This document shows positions 38,131-49,366 of a DNA stretch of 64,000 bases, piece by piece. A program made the position numbers and the translations under genes. The notes under the pieces were generated by a model. It saw only the letters and a program-made list of their open reading frames with translations, was not told the origin of the DNA and made no database searches. The stretch is from Parerythrobacter_A sp963799315 (GTDB lineage Bacteria > Pseudomonadota > Alphaproteobacteria > Sphingomonadales > Sphingomonadaceae), in NCBI GenBank assembly GCA_963799315.1, contig CAWCWP010000002.1:124001-188000 (forward strand). The letters are read 5' to 3'. The first letter of the stretch is position 1, and the number at the start of each line of letters is the position of its first letter.

Positions 38131-39804
38131 TCAGCTGGTCAGGCGGCGGCGTCCATGTGCGGCCGTCTGGCGATGGCTGCCGGTGACGCTTGCGTCCCGC
38201 GACTTAACCGAAGCCGTATAGCGCCATTCGCTGCTGGCGGCATCCGGAGTCAGCTCCACCGCCATATAGCCGCGTGCGCCGGTATTGGCCCAGGCGAGCT
38301 GTTCGTTCGCGGCGACCAGTTCGCGCGCCAGCCGGTCGGGCGCGACCCACGGCAGGTAGGTTTCGAAACCCGGCGAGGTGACAGACTGCCCGGCAAACTC
38401 CACCCCGGCGGGCGTGCCGTCCTGCGTCAACCCGAACGCCCAGCCATTGTGGCTGTCGCCCGTCAGCACCACCAGGTTCGCATCCGCGTCCAGCGCCGCG
38501 GTCAGCAACCGTGCGCGCGCGGCGGGATAGCCGTCCCACGCGTCGAAATTCAGCGGCAGTCCGGTGCGCGCGGCCCCTTGCGCGGCCTGCAAGCGGCGGC
38601 GCAGGTCGGCCGGAACGCTGGCGGGCACATCGTCAAGCAGGCTGGTCGCCGCGCCCAGTCTGCCCATGATTGTCTGGTTGACCAGCACCTGCCACCGCTT
38701 GCCCCCCCGCGAGGAAGCCGCGATGCCGTCTTCCAGCCACGCCTCCTGCACCGGTCCGTACATGGACCGCGCCGGATCGCGCCATGCCCCGTCGCGGAAA
38801 GTGGTCAGCGCAGCAAAGGCTTCCGCCGTGCTGGCAACGCCGCCAAGAATTTTGGCAAGACTGGGCGGTTCATCGCGCCCTTCCAGCCGCGAATCGACGC
38901 GAAACAGCGTGGCGAGATCGCCGATGTCGTAGGACGCCCACGGTTCGTCCGAAACCGGCATCCATTCGCGATAGGCCTGTTTCGCCGCCGCCTTGCGCAC
39001 GTCCCAGCTGCCCTCGGTTGCCGGCTGGTGGTTCTGCGCGCCGTCGCGCCAGCTGTCGTTCGTGCTCTCGTGGTCGTCCCATGTCGCCACCATCGGCAGC
39101 AACTGGTGCAGGCGCAGCAAGTCGGGATCGTCGCGATAGGCGGCGTAGCGGGCGCGGTAATCGGCCAGCGTCACGATCTCGTCCAGCGGATCGATCATCT
39201 CGGCGCGAATGGCGGCGTCGGCATCGGGATAGGTGCCGCGCGCATATTCGTAGAAATAGTCGCCGGTATGCACCGCCAGGTCGAATTCGCCAGCTGCCGC
39301 CGCATGGGCATAGGCGTTGAACCAGCCATAGCCGATATTGGAACAGCCGAACACGGCCATGCGGAACCGGTCGGTCTTCCCGACGGGCAATGTACGGATG
39401 CGCCCGGTGGCGGACATCGCCCCGTCCGGCGCGATGAAGCGATAGGAATAGCGGGTGGCGGGATCCAGCCCGGTCGCGACGGGCTTGACGCATCCGTCGC
39501 GCGCCGCCGATGCCTCGACCGTGCCGCCTGCCACGACGCGCGCGAAACTGTCATCCGTGGCGACTTCCCATTGCAGCGCGGTGGGCTGCCCTGCTTTGGA
39601 TGGGGCCGCGACGTAGCGGGTCCATAACAGCATCCGGTCCGGCCCCGGCTCCCCGCTGGCGACCCCATGTGTGAACCCGCTGCGAAGCTGAGCCGCCAGC
39701 GGCGTCGCGGCCAGCGCGCCGCCTGCCAAGCCAAGGCGGAACAGGGAACGGCGCGATACGGCCAATGAAGGCGAAAGCGCGGAGCGGGCGGTCTGGTCGA
39801 TCAT
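38131..39804 (-). CDS. phoD: Alkaline phosphatase, PhoD type (Tat-exported)
   Basis: 557 aa periplasmic phosphodiesterase/phosphatase. Tat signal SRRSLFRLGLAGGALAA near residues 18-35. Metal-binding motifs of the PhoD family: FGCSNIG, HTGDYFYEY, TWDDHE, and LTGDSHNGWAF near the C-terminus. N-terminal fibronectin-like domain (HGVASGEPGPDRMLLWTRY). Helps release phosphate from organic esters. Monocistronic; no Pho box identified. Confidence 0.92.
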   Translation of the reverse strand: MIDQTARSALSPSLAVSRRSLFRLGLAGGALAATPLAAQLRSGFTHGVASGEPGPDRMLLWTRYVAAPSKAGQPTALQWEVATDDSFARVVAGGTVEASAARDGCVKPVATGLDPATRYSYRFIAPDGAMSATGRIRTLPVGKTDRFRMAVFGCSNIGYGWFNAYAHAAAAGEFDLAVHTGDYFYEYARGTYPDADAAIRAEMIDPLDEIVTLADYRARYAAYRDDPDLLRLHQLLPMVATWDDHESTNDSWRDGAQNHQPATEGSWDVRKAAAKQAYREWMPVSDEPWASYDIGDLATLFRVDSRLEGRDEPPSLAKILGGVASTAEAFAALTTFRDGAWRDPARSMYGPVQEAWLEDGIAASSRGGKRWQVLVNQTIMGRLGAATSLLDDVPASVPADLRRRLQAAQGAARTGLPLNFDAWDGYPAARARLLTAALDADANLVVLTGDSHNGWAFGLTQDGTPAGVEFAGQSVTSPGFETYLPWVAPDRLARELVAANEQLAWANTGARGYMAVELTPDAASSEWRYTASVKSRDASVTGSHRQTAAHGRRRLTS

Positions 39805-39874
39805 GGCCGCGGCTTAAACCGGCTATGTGTCGGTTTGACAACGGTAGCTGGCGAAAAAGGGGTGTAAAGCGACA

Positions 39875-39916
39875 TTGACAACGACGACCCGTTATGTAAA
39901 ACGAGCTTTACATAAC
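39875..39916 (+). promoter_or_regulatory. Promoter with palindromic operator for the membrane protein/XRE pair
   Basis: TTGACA (39875-39880) is a consensus -35. Then GTTATGTAAA-ACGAGC-TTTACATAAC (39891-39916) is a perfect 10-bp inverted repeat with a 6-nt spacer. It covers the expected -10 (TAAAAC at 39897-39902, 16 nt spacing). GGAAAGGAAA just after provides the ribosome site. A dimeric XRE protein could shut off its own promoter here. Confidence 0.6.
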
Positions 39917-39932
39917 GGAAAGGAAATTTGTC

Positions 39933-40322
39933 GTGGCCGTACCATCTTACATGCGCCGATATATCTGGCGGATCGTCATCTTCATGAGCCTGTACAGCGT
40001 GGGTCTGATCAGCGGTTCGATGGTATTCGAAGTGAGTGCCCTGTCCGTTCCCGCCAGGATTGCGCTGGCGCTGTGCGCTGCCCTGCCGATTTGCGGCGTG
40101 TTCTGGGCCGTGTTCCGCCTGCTGGTGGAAACGGACGACGAATACCAGCAGCTGTTGTTCGCCAAACAGATCCTGGTCGGCACCGCGGCGACCATGTGCA
40201 TCGCCACGATGTGGCAGTTTCTTTCGATGTATGAAGTGACCGCGCAGGGGCCGCAATGGATCGGCGCGATCTGGTTCGCAATGTTCGGGCTGGCGGGCGC
40301 GGTTGTGCGGCGCGGGGCGTGA
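39933..40322 (+). CDS. Membrane protein paired with an XRE regulator
   Basis: 129 aa from GTG 39933 (VAVPSYMRRYIWR) with AAGGAAA upstream. Four hydrophobic segments (about residues 12-30, 38-58, 76-94, 106-124). A charged stretch between the second and third (LVETDDEYQQLLFAKQIL) recurs in small membrane partners of Cro/XRE regulators. No enzymatic motif. The stop overlaps the regulator's GTG (GTGA). Confidence 0.75.
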   Translation: MAVPSYMRRYIWRIVIFMSLYSVGLISGSMVFEVSALSVPARIALALCAALPICGVFWAVFRLLVETDDEYQQLLFAKQILVGTAATMCIATMWQFLSMYEVTAQGPQWIGAIWFAMFGLAGAVVRRGA

Positions 40323-40513
40323 ACAATCGCCTGAAAGTGCTGCGCGCCGAACGCGACTGGAGCCAGCAGGCGCTGGCCGACCGGCTTGGCGTATCGCGGC
40401 AAAGCGTCAACGCCATCGAAACCGGGCGCTACGACCCGTCGCTGCCGCTGGCATTCGCGATAGCCGACCAGTTCGGACTGACCATCGAAGAGATATTCCT
40501 GCGACAGGCGTGA
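40319..40513 (+). CDS. Small XRE/Cro-type transcriptional regulator
   Basis: 64 aa from GTG 40319: NNRLKVLRAERDWSQQALADRLGVSRQSVNAIETGRYDPSLPLAF. The whole protein is one HTH_3 domain plus a short tail (ADQFGLTIEEIFLRQA), the YozG/Cro-like minimal form. Translationally coupled to the membrane protein before it. Probable target: the 26-bp palindrome at 39891-39916. The usual reading of such pairs is stress- or growth-linked regulation; the function is not shown. Confidence 0.88.
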   Translation: MNNRLKVLRAERDWSQQALADRLGVSRQSVNAIETGRYDPSLPLAFAIADQFGLTIEEIFLRQA

Positions 40514-40532
40514 CGGCGTATAGGGCACCGTC

Positions 40533-41293
40533 ATGACCGACATTGCCCATCACACCATGCCCGACGGGCGACGCATCGCCTGTCGCTTCACCCCCGGGAA
40601 CGATGCCCGCCATCGTGTTCCTGCCCGGCTACATGTCGGACATGGAAGGCGGCAAGGCGACGGCATTATTCGCGCGCTGCAAAGCCGAAGGGCGCGCCTG
40701 CCTGCTGCTCGATTATTCGGGGTGCGGGCAATCTTCTGGCGACTTTGCCGATGGCACGCTGACCCGCTGGCGCGACGAGGTGCTGGCATTGATTGCCGCG
40801 CATGGGCTGGAGCGCGTCGTGCTGGTCGGGTCGAGCATGGGCGGGTGGCTGATGCTGCTGGTCGGGTTGGCATTGGCCGCGGACCAGGCTCGCCGGACTG
40901 GTCGGGATCGCCGCCGCGCCGGATTTCACGCGATGGGGCCGCACCGATGCCGAGCGCGCCGCGCTGGAACGGGGCGAGACGGTGTATGAGCCAAGCGATT
41001 ACGGCGATCCCATGCCGCACCATCCCGGCTTCCATGCCGATGGCGAAGCGAACCGCCTGCTCGACACGAACATCGCGCTGACTTGCCCGGTGCGCCTGCT
41101 GCACGGGCAGGACGATATTGCCGTGCCGCCTGCGCTTTCGACACAGCTCGCCGCCGCGCTGCGTTCGGACGACATACAGGTAACGCTGGTCAAGGCAGGC
41201 GACCACCGCCTGTCGCGGCCCTCCGATATCGCGCTGCTGCTGCGCACGGTAGCGGGGCTGGCCGCCGAAACTGCAGACGACACCACCGTCTGA
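40533..41293 (+). CDS. Alpha/beta hydrolase
   Basis: About 253 codons from ATG 40533. Fold motifs: FLPGYMSDM, LLDYSGCGQSSGDF, nucleophile elbow GSSMGGWLML, late acid LLHGQDDIAVP and catalytic His KAGDHRLSR. Frame changes near 40600 and 40885, with sequence resuming as PAIVFLPGY and GLVGIAAAPDFTRWG. Substrate unknown; resembles BioH/serine-hydrolase or palmitoyl-protein thioesterase ABHD10-like proteins. Follows the XRE gene by 19 bp on the same strand. Confidence 0.85.
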
Positions 41294-41305
41294 CCGGAAA
41301 CCGCC

Positions 41306-42167
41306 ATGCTCGCCTTCGCCCTGCCCCTGATGTTCCTTCAAGTCGGCCCCAACCCCTCCCCCGACGCCATAGCCAACACGGTCCCGACGCTTCCCGGCGA
41401 AGATAAAAAGGCAGCGGTTCGCCGCACGGTAGCGGCAGCTATCGGCCCGCAATGCCCGCTTGGCAGCGGTGCCGACACGGCGCGCATTGCGGAGGAAGCG
41501 CGAGCTGCGCACGACCGTCACCACCGGCACGGACCGGACGGCGGCGATCCACTGCCTGGCGATGGCACAGGCGGAGCTGGGGCTGTGGCAGGAGGCAGCG
41601 GAGTCCTTTGCACGGGCGCGCGGGCTGGTCGGTGGCGACCAGCGCGAGCAGGCCCGTATCGGCGGGCAACGCGGCATCGCGCTGGCGGCGGCGGGCGATG
41701 CGGAAGCAGCAATGCTGGCGTTCCGGCAGGCCAGCGACGATGCGCTGGCCGCAGGAGAACCGCCGCTGGCCGCCGCCTTCATCGGCGAACATGCCAGCCT
41801 GCTGGTGGCCGCGAACGAACCGGCCAAAGCGGCGCAGCTGTTGGCCGATGCACGCCGCGACGTCTCCGCCGAACCGCAGATCTGGCTGCTGTCCGCCACG
41901 CTGGCACGCCGTCAGGGCGATCTGGCGCAGGCCGAAACCTTTATCGGGCAGGCCCTGACACTGGCCGACGATGCGGAGATATCGCTGGAGGCGGGCATCA
42001 TTGCCGCGCTGGACGGGCGGGACGAAATGGCGCGCGAACGGTTCGACGCTGCCGTGATGCTCGCCCGGACGGGGCCGGTGGCCAATCAGGCGCGCGCCTA
42101 CCTCGATCAGCTGCGTCCGGACCAGTTGCAAGCACCTGAAAAGACGGCGTCCGACCGCCCCGACTAG
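41306..42167 (+). CDS. Secreted tetratricopeptide-like protein
   Basis: About 286 codons. A signal-peptide-like N-terminus (MLAFALPLMFLQVGPNPSPDA), then paired amphipathic helices with TPR-like spacing: AIHCLAMAQAELGLWQEAAESFARA, GIALAAAGDAEAAMLAFRQAS, PAKAAQLLADARR, ATLARRQGDLAQAETFIGQAL. The N-terminal frame (2) must pass to frame 3 near 41490. Ends with a polar tail (EKTASDRPD). Probably a periplasmic scaffold; no partner identified. Confidence 0.7.
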
Positions 42168-42278
42168 TCGCGACACCGGTTGCCCCTGCATCGCGGCGGG
42201 CCTATCGCAGGACGCGGATCGGCCCAGTAGCGGACCGACCGGGCTGGCCAACCTGTTGCGGCCGGGAGAGAGCGCGTC

Positions 42279-45200
42279 ATGGCTGCAACCGAAACACCCG
42301 AAGCGCCGCGCAGGCTGGCCGAAAACGCCACGCTGGTCGGTGCCGTAGCGGACGCGATGGCCGCGTCGCTGCTGCCCGGCGATACCCCGTTCGAACCGGA
42401 CGCCATCGCCGAAGCGGCGCGGTTCGTGCTGGACACCGCCGCACGGCGCGAACCGGCGCGATCGGCCCTGTCCATCGGGTCCGCCAGTGCCGATCACCGC
42501 TTCACCCGCATCGCCGTGGTCAATGACGACATGCCGTTCCTGGTCGATTCGATTGCCGGAACGCTAACCGCGCAGGGGCTGACCATCGACCGGCTGGTCC
42601 ACCCCGTCATCCCGGTGACACGCGACGCCGAAGGTGTGCTGACCGATCTGCCCGACAGCGGCGGACACCCGCGAATCGATGATCTATATCGAGACCGCGC
42701 GCGTCGATGCGCAGCGCCGCCGCGCGCTGGAAGCTGCCTTGCGCGAAACGCTGGGCGATGTGCGCGCCGCCGTGGCCGACTGGCCCAAACTGCGCGCCGC
42801 GATGCAGGCCGATGCCGAGCGGTTGCACGATGCCGAAGGGGCGGCACTGCTGGACTGGCTGGCAGGCGGCATGCTGACGCAGCTGGGCCATGTCACCCGC
42901 CACCGCGACGGCACGCAGACCGACATGCTGGGCGTTTGCCGCAAGAGCGCGGGCGGCATCCTTGCCGAAGCCAGCTTCGAGCGCGGCCTTCGCCTGGTTC
43001 GACGATCCGGCCACGCGGTTCAGCCGCGAACCGCTGATCGTCAAGGCCAACATCATCTCCAACGTCCACCGCCGCGTGCCGCTACGACCTGTTGCTGGTG
43101 CCGGTCATGGCGTCGAACGCGACGATGCCGAAGTTGCCGCGATATCGGTCCATGCCGGGGTCTGGACCAGCGCCGCGCTGGCCGCGCCGCCGCAGCGACG
43201 TGCCGCGCCTGCGCACCACGCTGGATGCGCTGTTCGACCGGCTCGGCTTCGACGCCGGAGGCCACGCGGGCAAGGCGCTGGTCCATGCGCTGACGACGCT
43301 GCCGCACGATCTGGTGACGGGCTTCAGCGAAGAAGACATCGCCCGCGTCGCCACCACCATGATGAGCCTGATCGACCGGCCCCGCCCGCGCCTGTCGCTG
43401 GTGGAGGCACCGCTTGCAGCGCCACCTGTTCGCCTTCGTCTGGCTGCCGCGCGACATGCTGTCGACGCAGGTGCGCCAGCAATGTCCAGGCCATGCTGGA
43501 AGCAGGATACCGGCGCGGCGCTGCTCGACTGGAGCCTGAGCGTCGAAGGCGGCAATCTGGCCACGTTGCGGTTCGTGCTCGACCTGCGGCAGGGCGCGCT
43601 GGATTTCGCCGAAGACGCGATCGAACACCGCTTGCAGACCATGCTGCGCGGCTGGGGCGCGGAGGTGGAGCACGAGCTGGCCGACATGATGGAAGCCAAG
43701 CGCGCCGCGACCGTCGCCAGCCGCTTCGCCGATGCCTTCCCCACCGCCTATCGCGCGCATTACGGCGCAGCCGAGGCCGCGCGCGATATCGAGCGCATGC
43801 GCACGCTGATTGCTGGCGAGAGATGGCAGCAGTCGGCCGCGATGCCCGGCTGTACCGCTGCAACAGCGACGCGCGAGCAGCGGCTGCGCCTGAAAATCTA
43901 CGAACACGAAGGCGCGCTGCCGCTGTCCGATGCGGTCCCCGCGCTGGAGAATTTCGGCTTCGGCGTGCTGGAGGAATTGCCCACCATGCTCGAAAACGGG
44001 CAACTGGGCACCATTCACGATTTCGCCTTGAGCCTGCCGCCCGGCGATGTCGGCGGCGGCGGTGCTGGACCGCGCCGCCCCGATGGAACGCGCCATCGCC
44101 GCCGTACTGAACCAGGAAGCGGAGAACGATGCCTTCAACCGGCTGGTGCCGGGCACCGGCCTGCGCGCGCGGGAGGCGGACTGGCTGCGCGCCTTCTATC
44201 GCTACCTGCGCCAGACCGGGATGGGCTTTACCATCTACACCGTGGTCGATGCGCTGGCGCAGCGCGCCGATCGGTTACGCGCGCGCTGATCGACCTGTTC
44301 GAGGCGCTGCACGATCCCGCTTTCGACGGCGACCGCGAGGCTGGCGGCAACGGAGCGCGCGCGAAGCCATCCGCGAGGGCCTGGCGGGCGTTGCCGCGAT
44401 CAACGACGACCGGCTGCTGCGGCTCTATCTCGCCGTCATCGAAGCGATCCTGCGCACCAATGCCTTCGCGCCTGCCGCGAACGAGGCGCTGGCGTTCAAG
44501 ATCGACAGCGCGCAGGTTCCAAACCTGCCCAGGCCGGTGCCGTGGCGCGAGATCTTCGTCTATTCGCGCCGGGTCGAGGGCATCCACCTGCGCGCCGGGC
44601 CTGTCGCGCGCGGCGGCCTGCGCTGGTCCGACCGGCGCGACGATTTCCGCACCGAAGTGCTGGGCCTGATGAAAGCCCAGCGGGTGAAGAACGCGGTCAT
44701 CGTGCCGACCGGCGCCAAAGGCGGCTTCTATCCCAAGCAACTGCCCGATCCCGCCACCGACCGCGAGGCATGGGCCGCCGAAGGGCAGGCGAGCTACGAG
44801 GTCTTCATCCGCACGCTGCTGTCGGTCACCGACAATATCGTGGACGACACGGTCGTGCATCCCGACGACGTGGTGCGGCGCGACGGCGACGATCCCTATT
44901 TCGTGGTCGCCGCCGACAAGGGCACCGCGCGCTTCTCCGATATTGCCAACGCCATCGCGGAAGATCGCGACTTCTGGCTGGACGATGCCTTCGCCAGTGG
45001 CGGGTCCAACGGATACGATCACAAGGCGATGGGCATCACCGCGCGGGCGCGTGGGTCTCGGTGCAGCGCCATTTCCTCGAAATGGGCGTGGATGTGCAGA
45101 GCGAAGCCATCGACGTGGTCGGCTGCGGCGATATGTCGGGCGACGTGTTCGGCAACGGGATGCTGCTGTCGAGGGCGATCCGGCTGGAGCCGCCTTCGAC

Positions 45201-47022
45201 CACCGCCATATCTTCATCGACCCCGCGCCCGATGCGGCGAAGAGCTGGGACGAACGCAAGCGGTTGTTCGACCTGCCGCGCTCCAGCTGGGAGGATTACG
45301 ATGCCAAGCTGATTTCGAAGGGCGGCGGCGTCTTCGCGCGCAGCCTGAAGACGATTCCCACTGTCGGCCGAAATGCGCGAATTGCTGGATATCGAAGGAC
45401 GAGACACTCGACCCCGACGCGCTGATTTCCGCCATCCTGGCCGCGCCGGTGGACCTGCATCTGGTTCGGCGGCATCGGCACCTATATCAAGGCGGCGTCG
45501 GAAAATAACGTCGCGGTAGGCGATCCGGCCAATGATGCGCTGCGCATCGACGCGGCGCGATGTGCGCGCCAAGGTGATCGGCGAAGGCGCGAATCTTGGC
45601 ATCACGCAGGCAGGCCGGATCGAATTTGCGCTGCATGGCGCGACAGGCGGCGGGCGCATCAACACCGATTTCATCGACAATTCCGCCGGGGTCGATTGTT
45701 CGGACAACGAGGTGAACATCAAGATCGCGCTGGCTGCCGCGCAGCGCGCCGGCACGCTGTCGAAGGAACGGCGCAATGCGCTGCTGGCCGAGATGACCGA
45801 CGAGGTCGCCGCGCTGGTGCTGGAGGACAACCGGTTGCAGGCGCTGGCGCTGTCCGTCGCGGAGATCGACGGCGCGCAGGCGACCGCCTCGCAGGTGCGG
45901 CTGATCGAGACGCTGGAAGATCGCGCCGCGCTGGACCGGCAGACCGAGGGGCTGGCCGCCAGCGACACGCTGTCGCGCCGCGCCGCCGACGGATCGGGCC
46001 TGACGCGGCCCGAACTGGCCGTGCTGCTGTCCAGCACCAAGCTGGTGCTGCAGGATGCGATCGAGAACAGCACCGCTGCCCGACGATGCCAGCCTGGAGC
46101 CGACGCTGTTCGGCTATTTCCCCACGCCGATGCGCGACAGTTTTCGCAAACAGATCGCCACCCACCAGCTGCGCCGCGAAATCGTGGCGACCAAGCTGGC
46201 GAACCGCATCGTCAACCGCCTGGGCATCGTCCATCCGTTCGAACTGGCCGAGGAGGAGGGCGTGGGCCTCGCCGAGGTCAGCCGCCGCCTTCGTGGCGGC
46301 GGAAAGCCTGTTCGACTTGCCCGCGCTGTGGGCGCGCGCTGGAAACGGCCGACATGCCCGAACGCCGCGCGCCTGTTGCTGTTCGACCACGTTGCCGCCG
46401 CGATGCGCAGCCAGATGGCCGACCTGCTGCGCGCGGGCAGCAGCGTGGAGCCGCCCTCCGCTATCGTCGCGCGGTTGGGCCACGGTGTCGCGACGTTGCG
46501 GAAGGCAGCGACATGCTGCTGGCCGACGAAACGCAGGCGCAGTCCGGGCGGCTTGCTCGCCAGCCTCGTCGAGGCAGGCGCGCCCGAAGAACTGGCGGCG
46601 CGGGTGGCGCATCTGTTACGATGTCGACGGCGCCGTCGGCCTCGCCGCGCTGGCGCGCGATGCGGATATCGACGCGAAACTGCTGACCGCGCGCCTTTAC
46701 CGACCTGGGCGCGCGGCTGGGGCTGGACTGGGCGCAGGGCACGGCGGCGATGATGTCGCCCTCCGATGTGTGGGAACGGATGCTGGTGTCGGGCCTTGCC
46801 CGCGATTTCCAGCAGATGCGGCTGGATTTCCTGCGCCGCCTGTCGCGCCGCAAAGACGCCAAGAGCGATCCGGAAGCGGCGGTCGCCAGCTGGGCGGAAC
46901 AGCACGCCGCCGCCGTGCGCCAGTTCCGCAACATGATCGGCCGCGCGCAATCGCACAGCCCCGTCGCCCCCGCCATGCTGGCCCAGATCGCCAGCCAGGC
47001 CCGCAACCTGCTGGCCCGCTGA
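42279..47022 (+). CDS. gdhB: NAD-specific glutamate dehydrogenase, large (180-kDa) class, many frame changes
   Basis: Catabolic GDH converting glutamate to 2-oxoglutarate. Length about 1,581 codons matches the family. N-terminal ACT-like domains (RIAVVNDDMPFLVDSIAG), central region (KIYEHEGALPLSDAVPALEN), catalytic core (RGGLRWSDRRDDFRTEVLGLMKAQRVKN, PTGAKGGFYPKQLP), NAD-domain motif VVGCGDMSGDVFGNGML, then GEGANLGITQAGRIEF and the C-terminal helical part. More than a dozen one-base frame changes are needed (for example near 42670, 42985, 43080, 43480, 44050, 44280, 44360, 45055, 45190, 45370, 45460, 45555, 46080, 46290, 46500, 46615, 46700). Residues match the family on both sides of each, so the gene is probably intact and the sequence poor. 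Confidence 0.9.
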
Positions 47023-47026
47023 ACCG

Positions 47027-48263
47027 ATGGCAGCATTTCGATACGCTGATCGTCGGCTCCGGCCATGCCGGCGCGCAGGCGGCGATCGCGCTGCGGCAGA
47101 ACAGTTTCGCCGGGTCGATCGCCATTCTCGGGCGCGAGCCGGAGCTGCCCTACGAACGCCCGCCACTGTCCAAGGACTATCTCGCGCGCGACAAGCCGTT
47201 CGAGCGGCTGGCGATCCGCCCGGCGCAATTCTGGCAGGACAAGGCGATCACGCTGCGCCCCGGCACGCAATGTCGCCGCCGTCGATGCCGAGGCGCACAC
47301 CGTGCAGCTCGGCGATGGCAGCACGGTCGGTTACGGCAAGCTGATCTGGGCCGCGGGCGGCGATGCGCGGCGGCTGGCTTGCACGGGCGCGGACTTGCCC
47401 GGCATCCACACCGTCCGCACCCGCGCCGATGTCGATGCGATGCAGGCCGAGCTCGAAGGCCGCGCGAAGAATGTCGTCGTGATGGGCGGCGGCTATATCG
47501 GGCTGGAAGCCGCCGCCGTCCTGCGCACGCTGGGCCACGAGGTTACCGTGCTGGAAGCGCAGCCTCGCCTGCTGTCGCGCGTCGCGGGACCGGCACTGTC
47601 GGACTTCTACGCCGACGAACACCGCAGCCATGGGCGTCACCGTCCGGCTCGAATGCCTGGTCGAAGGCATTGACCGGCACCGAACACGGTCACCGGCGTC
47701 ATGCTGGCGGATGGCGAGACATTGCCTGCCGATATGGTCGTGGTCGGCATCGGCATCGTGCCGTCGGTCGGGCCGCTGATCGTGGCGGGCGCGGCGGGCG
47801 GCAATGGCGTGGATGTGGACGAGTTCTGCCGCACCACCCTGGACGATGTCTATGCCGTCGGCGATTGCGCGGCCCATGCCAGCATGTGGGCGGACGGCGC
47901 GGTGATCCGCGTGGAATCGGTGCAGAACGCCACCGACATGGCGACCACCGCCGCGCGCGCGATCTGCGGCGACGAACAGCCCTACGCCGCCTTCCCGTGG
48001 TTCTGGTCCAACCAGTACGACTTGCACCTGCAAACCGCCGGGCTATCGCTGGAACATGACGACGCGATGCTGCGCGGCGATCCGGCGGCGCGAAGGTTCT
48101 CGGTCGTCTATCTGAAGGCGGGCCGCGTGATCGCGCTGGACTGCGTCAACGCGACCAAGGATTACGTGCAGGGCCGCAAGCTGGTGGAGAGCGCGCAAGC
48201 GGTGCCACCTTCGACCGCGATGCGCTGGCCGATACCGAAGTGCCGCTCAAGACGCTGCTGTAA
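47027..48263 (+). CDS. FAD-dependent oxidoreductase, ferredoxin/rubredoxin reductase type
   Basis: About 412 codons from ATG 47027. N-terminal FAD motif TLIVGSGHAGAQAAIAL, ELPYERPPLSKDYL, NAD motif VVVMGGGYIGLEAAAVL, FAD closure VDEFCRTTLDDVYAVGDCA, and a Reductase_C-like tail (FWSNQYDLHLQTAGLS, VVYLKAGRVIALDCVN). The natural N-terminus reads MQHFDTL, so a base is extra just after the ATG. Further changes near 47270, 47630, 47690 and 48205. Such reductases serve P450s, dioxygenases or rubredoxins. The end (ATFDRDALADTEVPLKTLL, TAA 48261) overlaps queG by 17 bp. Confidence 0.85.
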
Positions 48264-49344
48264 GCTCGGCAGCTGCCCAACGCGCCGCTTCCGCCACCAC
48301 CGGATCGGGGTCGCGCTGCAATCGCTCGGACCTGTTCCAGCAACGCACCGTTCCCGCTGTTTCCCGCCGCGATCAGGCAATTGCGCACGAACCGGTCGCG
48401 CCCGATGCGCTTGATCGGCGATCCGGAAAACTTGGTCGCGGAACCCCGCATCGTCCAGCGCCAGCAATTCCGCCAGCACCGGTCCGTCCAGCTCGTCGCG
48501 CGGCGCCAGCGCCTTGTGCCGCGCCGCCGTGCCGGCAAAGTTGTTCCACGGACACACCGCCAGGCAATCGTCGCAGCCATAGATGCGGTTGCCCATCGCG
48601 CGGCGGAATTCGTGCGGGATCGGGCCGTTATGTTCGATGGTGAGATAGGAAATGCAGCGCCGCGCATCGAGCCGATAGGGCGCGGGGAACGCGTCGGTCG
48701 GGCAGGCGGTCTGGCAGGCGGTGCAGCTGCCGCAGCGGTCGGCATGCGGCGCATCCGGCTCCAGGTCCAGCGTGGTGTAGATCGCGCCGAGGAACAGCCA
48801 GCTGCCATGTTCGCGGCTGACCAGATTGGTATGCTTGCCCTGCCAGCCGATGCCCGCCGCCTGCCCCAGCGGCTTTTCCATCACCGGCGCGGTATCGACG
48901 AACACCTTGAGCTGCATCGCCGGGTCGCCTGCCTCCGCCACCAGCCAGCGCGCCAGCGCCTTCAGCGCCTTTTTCACGAACGTCGTGATAATCGCGCCCC
49001 TGCGCATAGACCGAAATGCGCGCCCGTTCGGCATCGTCTGCCAGCGCCAGCGGATCGCTGTCGGGCGCGTAGCTCATGCCCAGCGCGATCACGCTGCTCG
49101 CTTCGGGCCACATCGCCTGCGGGCCGACGCGGACATCGGCGCGCTCTTCCATCCAGCCCATCGTGCCGTGATGCCCCGCCGCCAGCCAAGCGCGCAGCCG
49201 CGCCGCCGTTTGCGCATCGGTTGTGGCCGGCGCGACGCCGACGCTGGCAAAGCCCAGCCGCCGCGCCTCGGCCACCATCCGCGGCTTCAGATCGGCGTTC
49301 ACTGTTGCCGCCGCGTTAACCAGATTGGGGTTGCTCCCGTTCAT
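48247..49344 (-). CDS. queG: Epoxyqueuosine reductase
   Basis: Last step of queuosine synthesis in tRNA: cobalamin and Fe-S dependent. About 366 codons, normal length. N-terminal RRLGFASVGVAP, GWQGKHTNLVSREHGSW, and two 4Fe-4S motifs CGSCTACQTACPTDAF and CDDCLAVCPWN. A HEAT-like C-terminus (RDRFVRNCLIAAGNSGN, RLQRDPDPVVAEAARWAAAEL). Frame changes near 48985, 48425 and 48325. ATG 49344 is 22 bp from the divergent ABC transporter gene. Confidence 0.93.
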
Positions 49345-49366
49345 GCGCCGCCGCTAGGGCGCAGTC

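Noticed and set aside
42279..47022. NAD-GDH as a true pseudogene
   Set aside because: Full length retained, catalytic motifs intact, only one-base frame changes; error is more likely than decay.
45696..48059. 787-codon frame spanning NAD-GDH and the reductase
   Set aside because: Its first part is off-frame gdh; only the stretch near 47030-47270 is real protein (the reductase N-terminus). Not a fusion gene.
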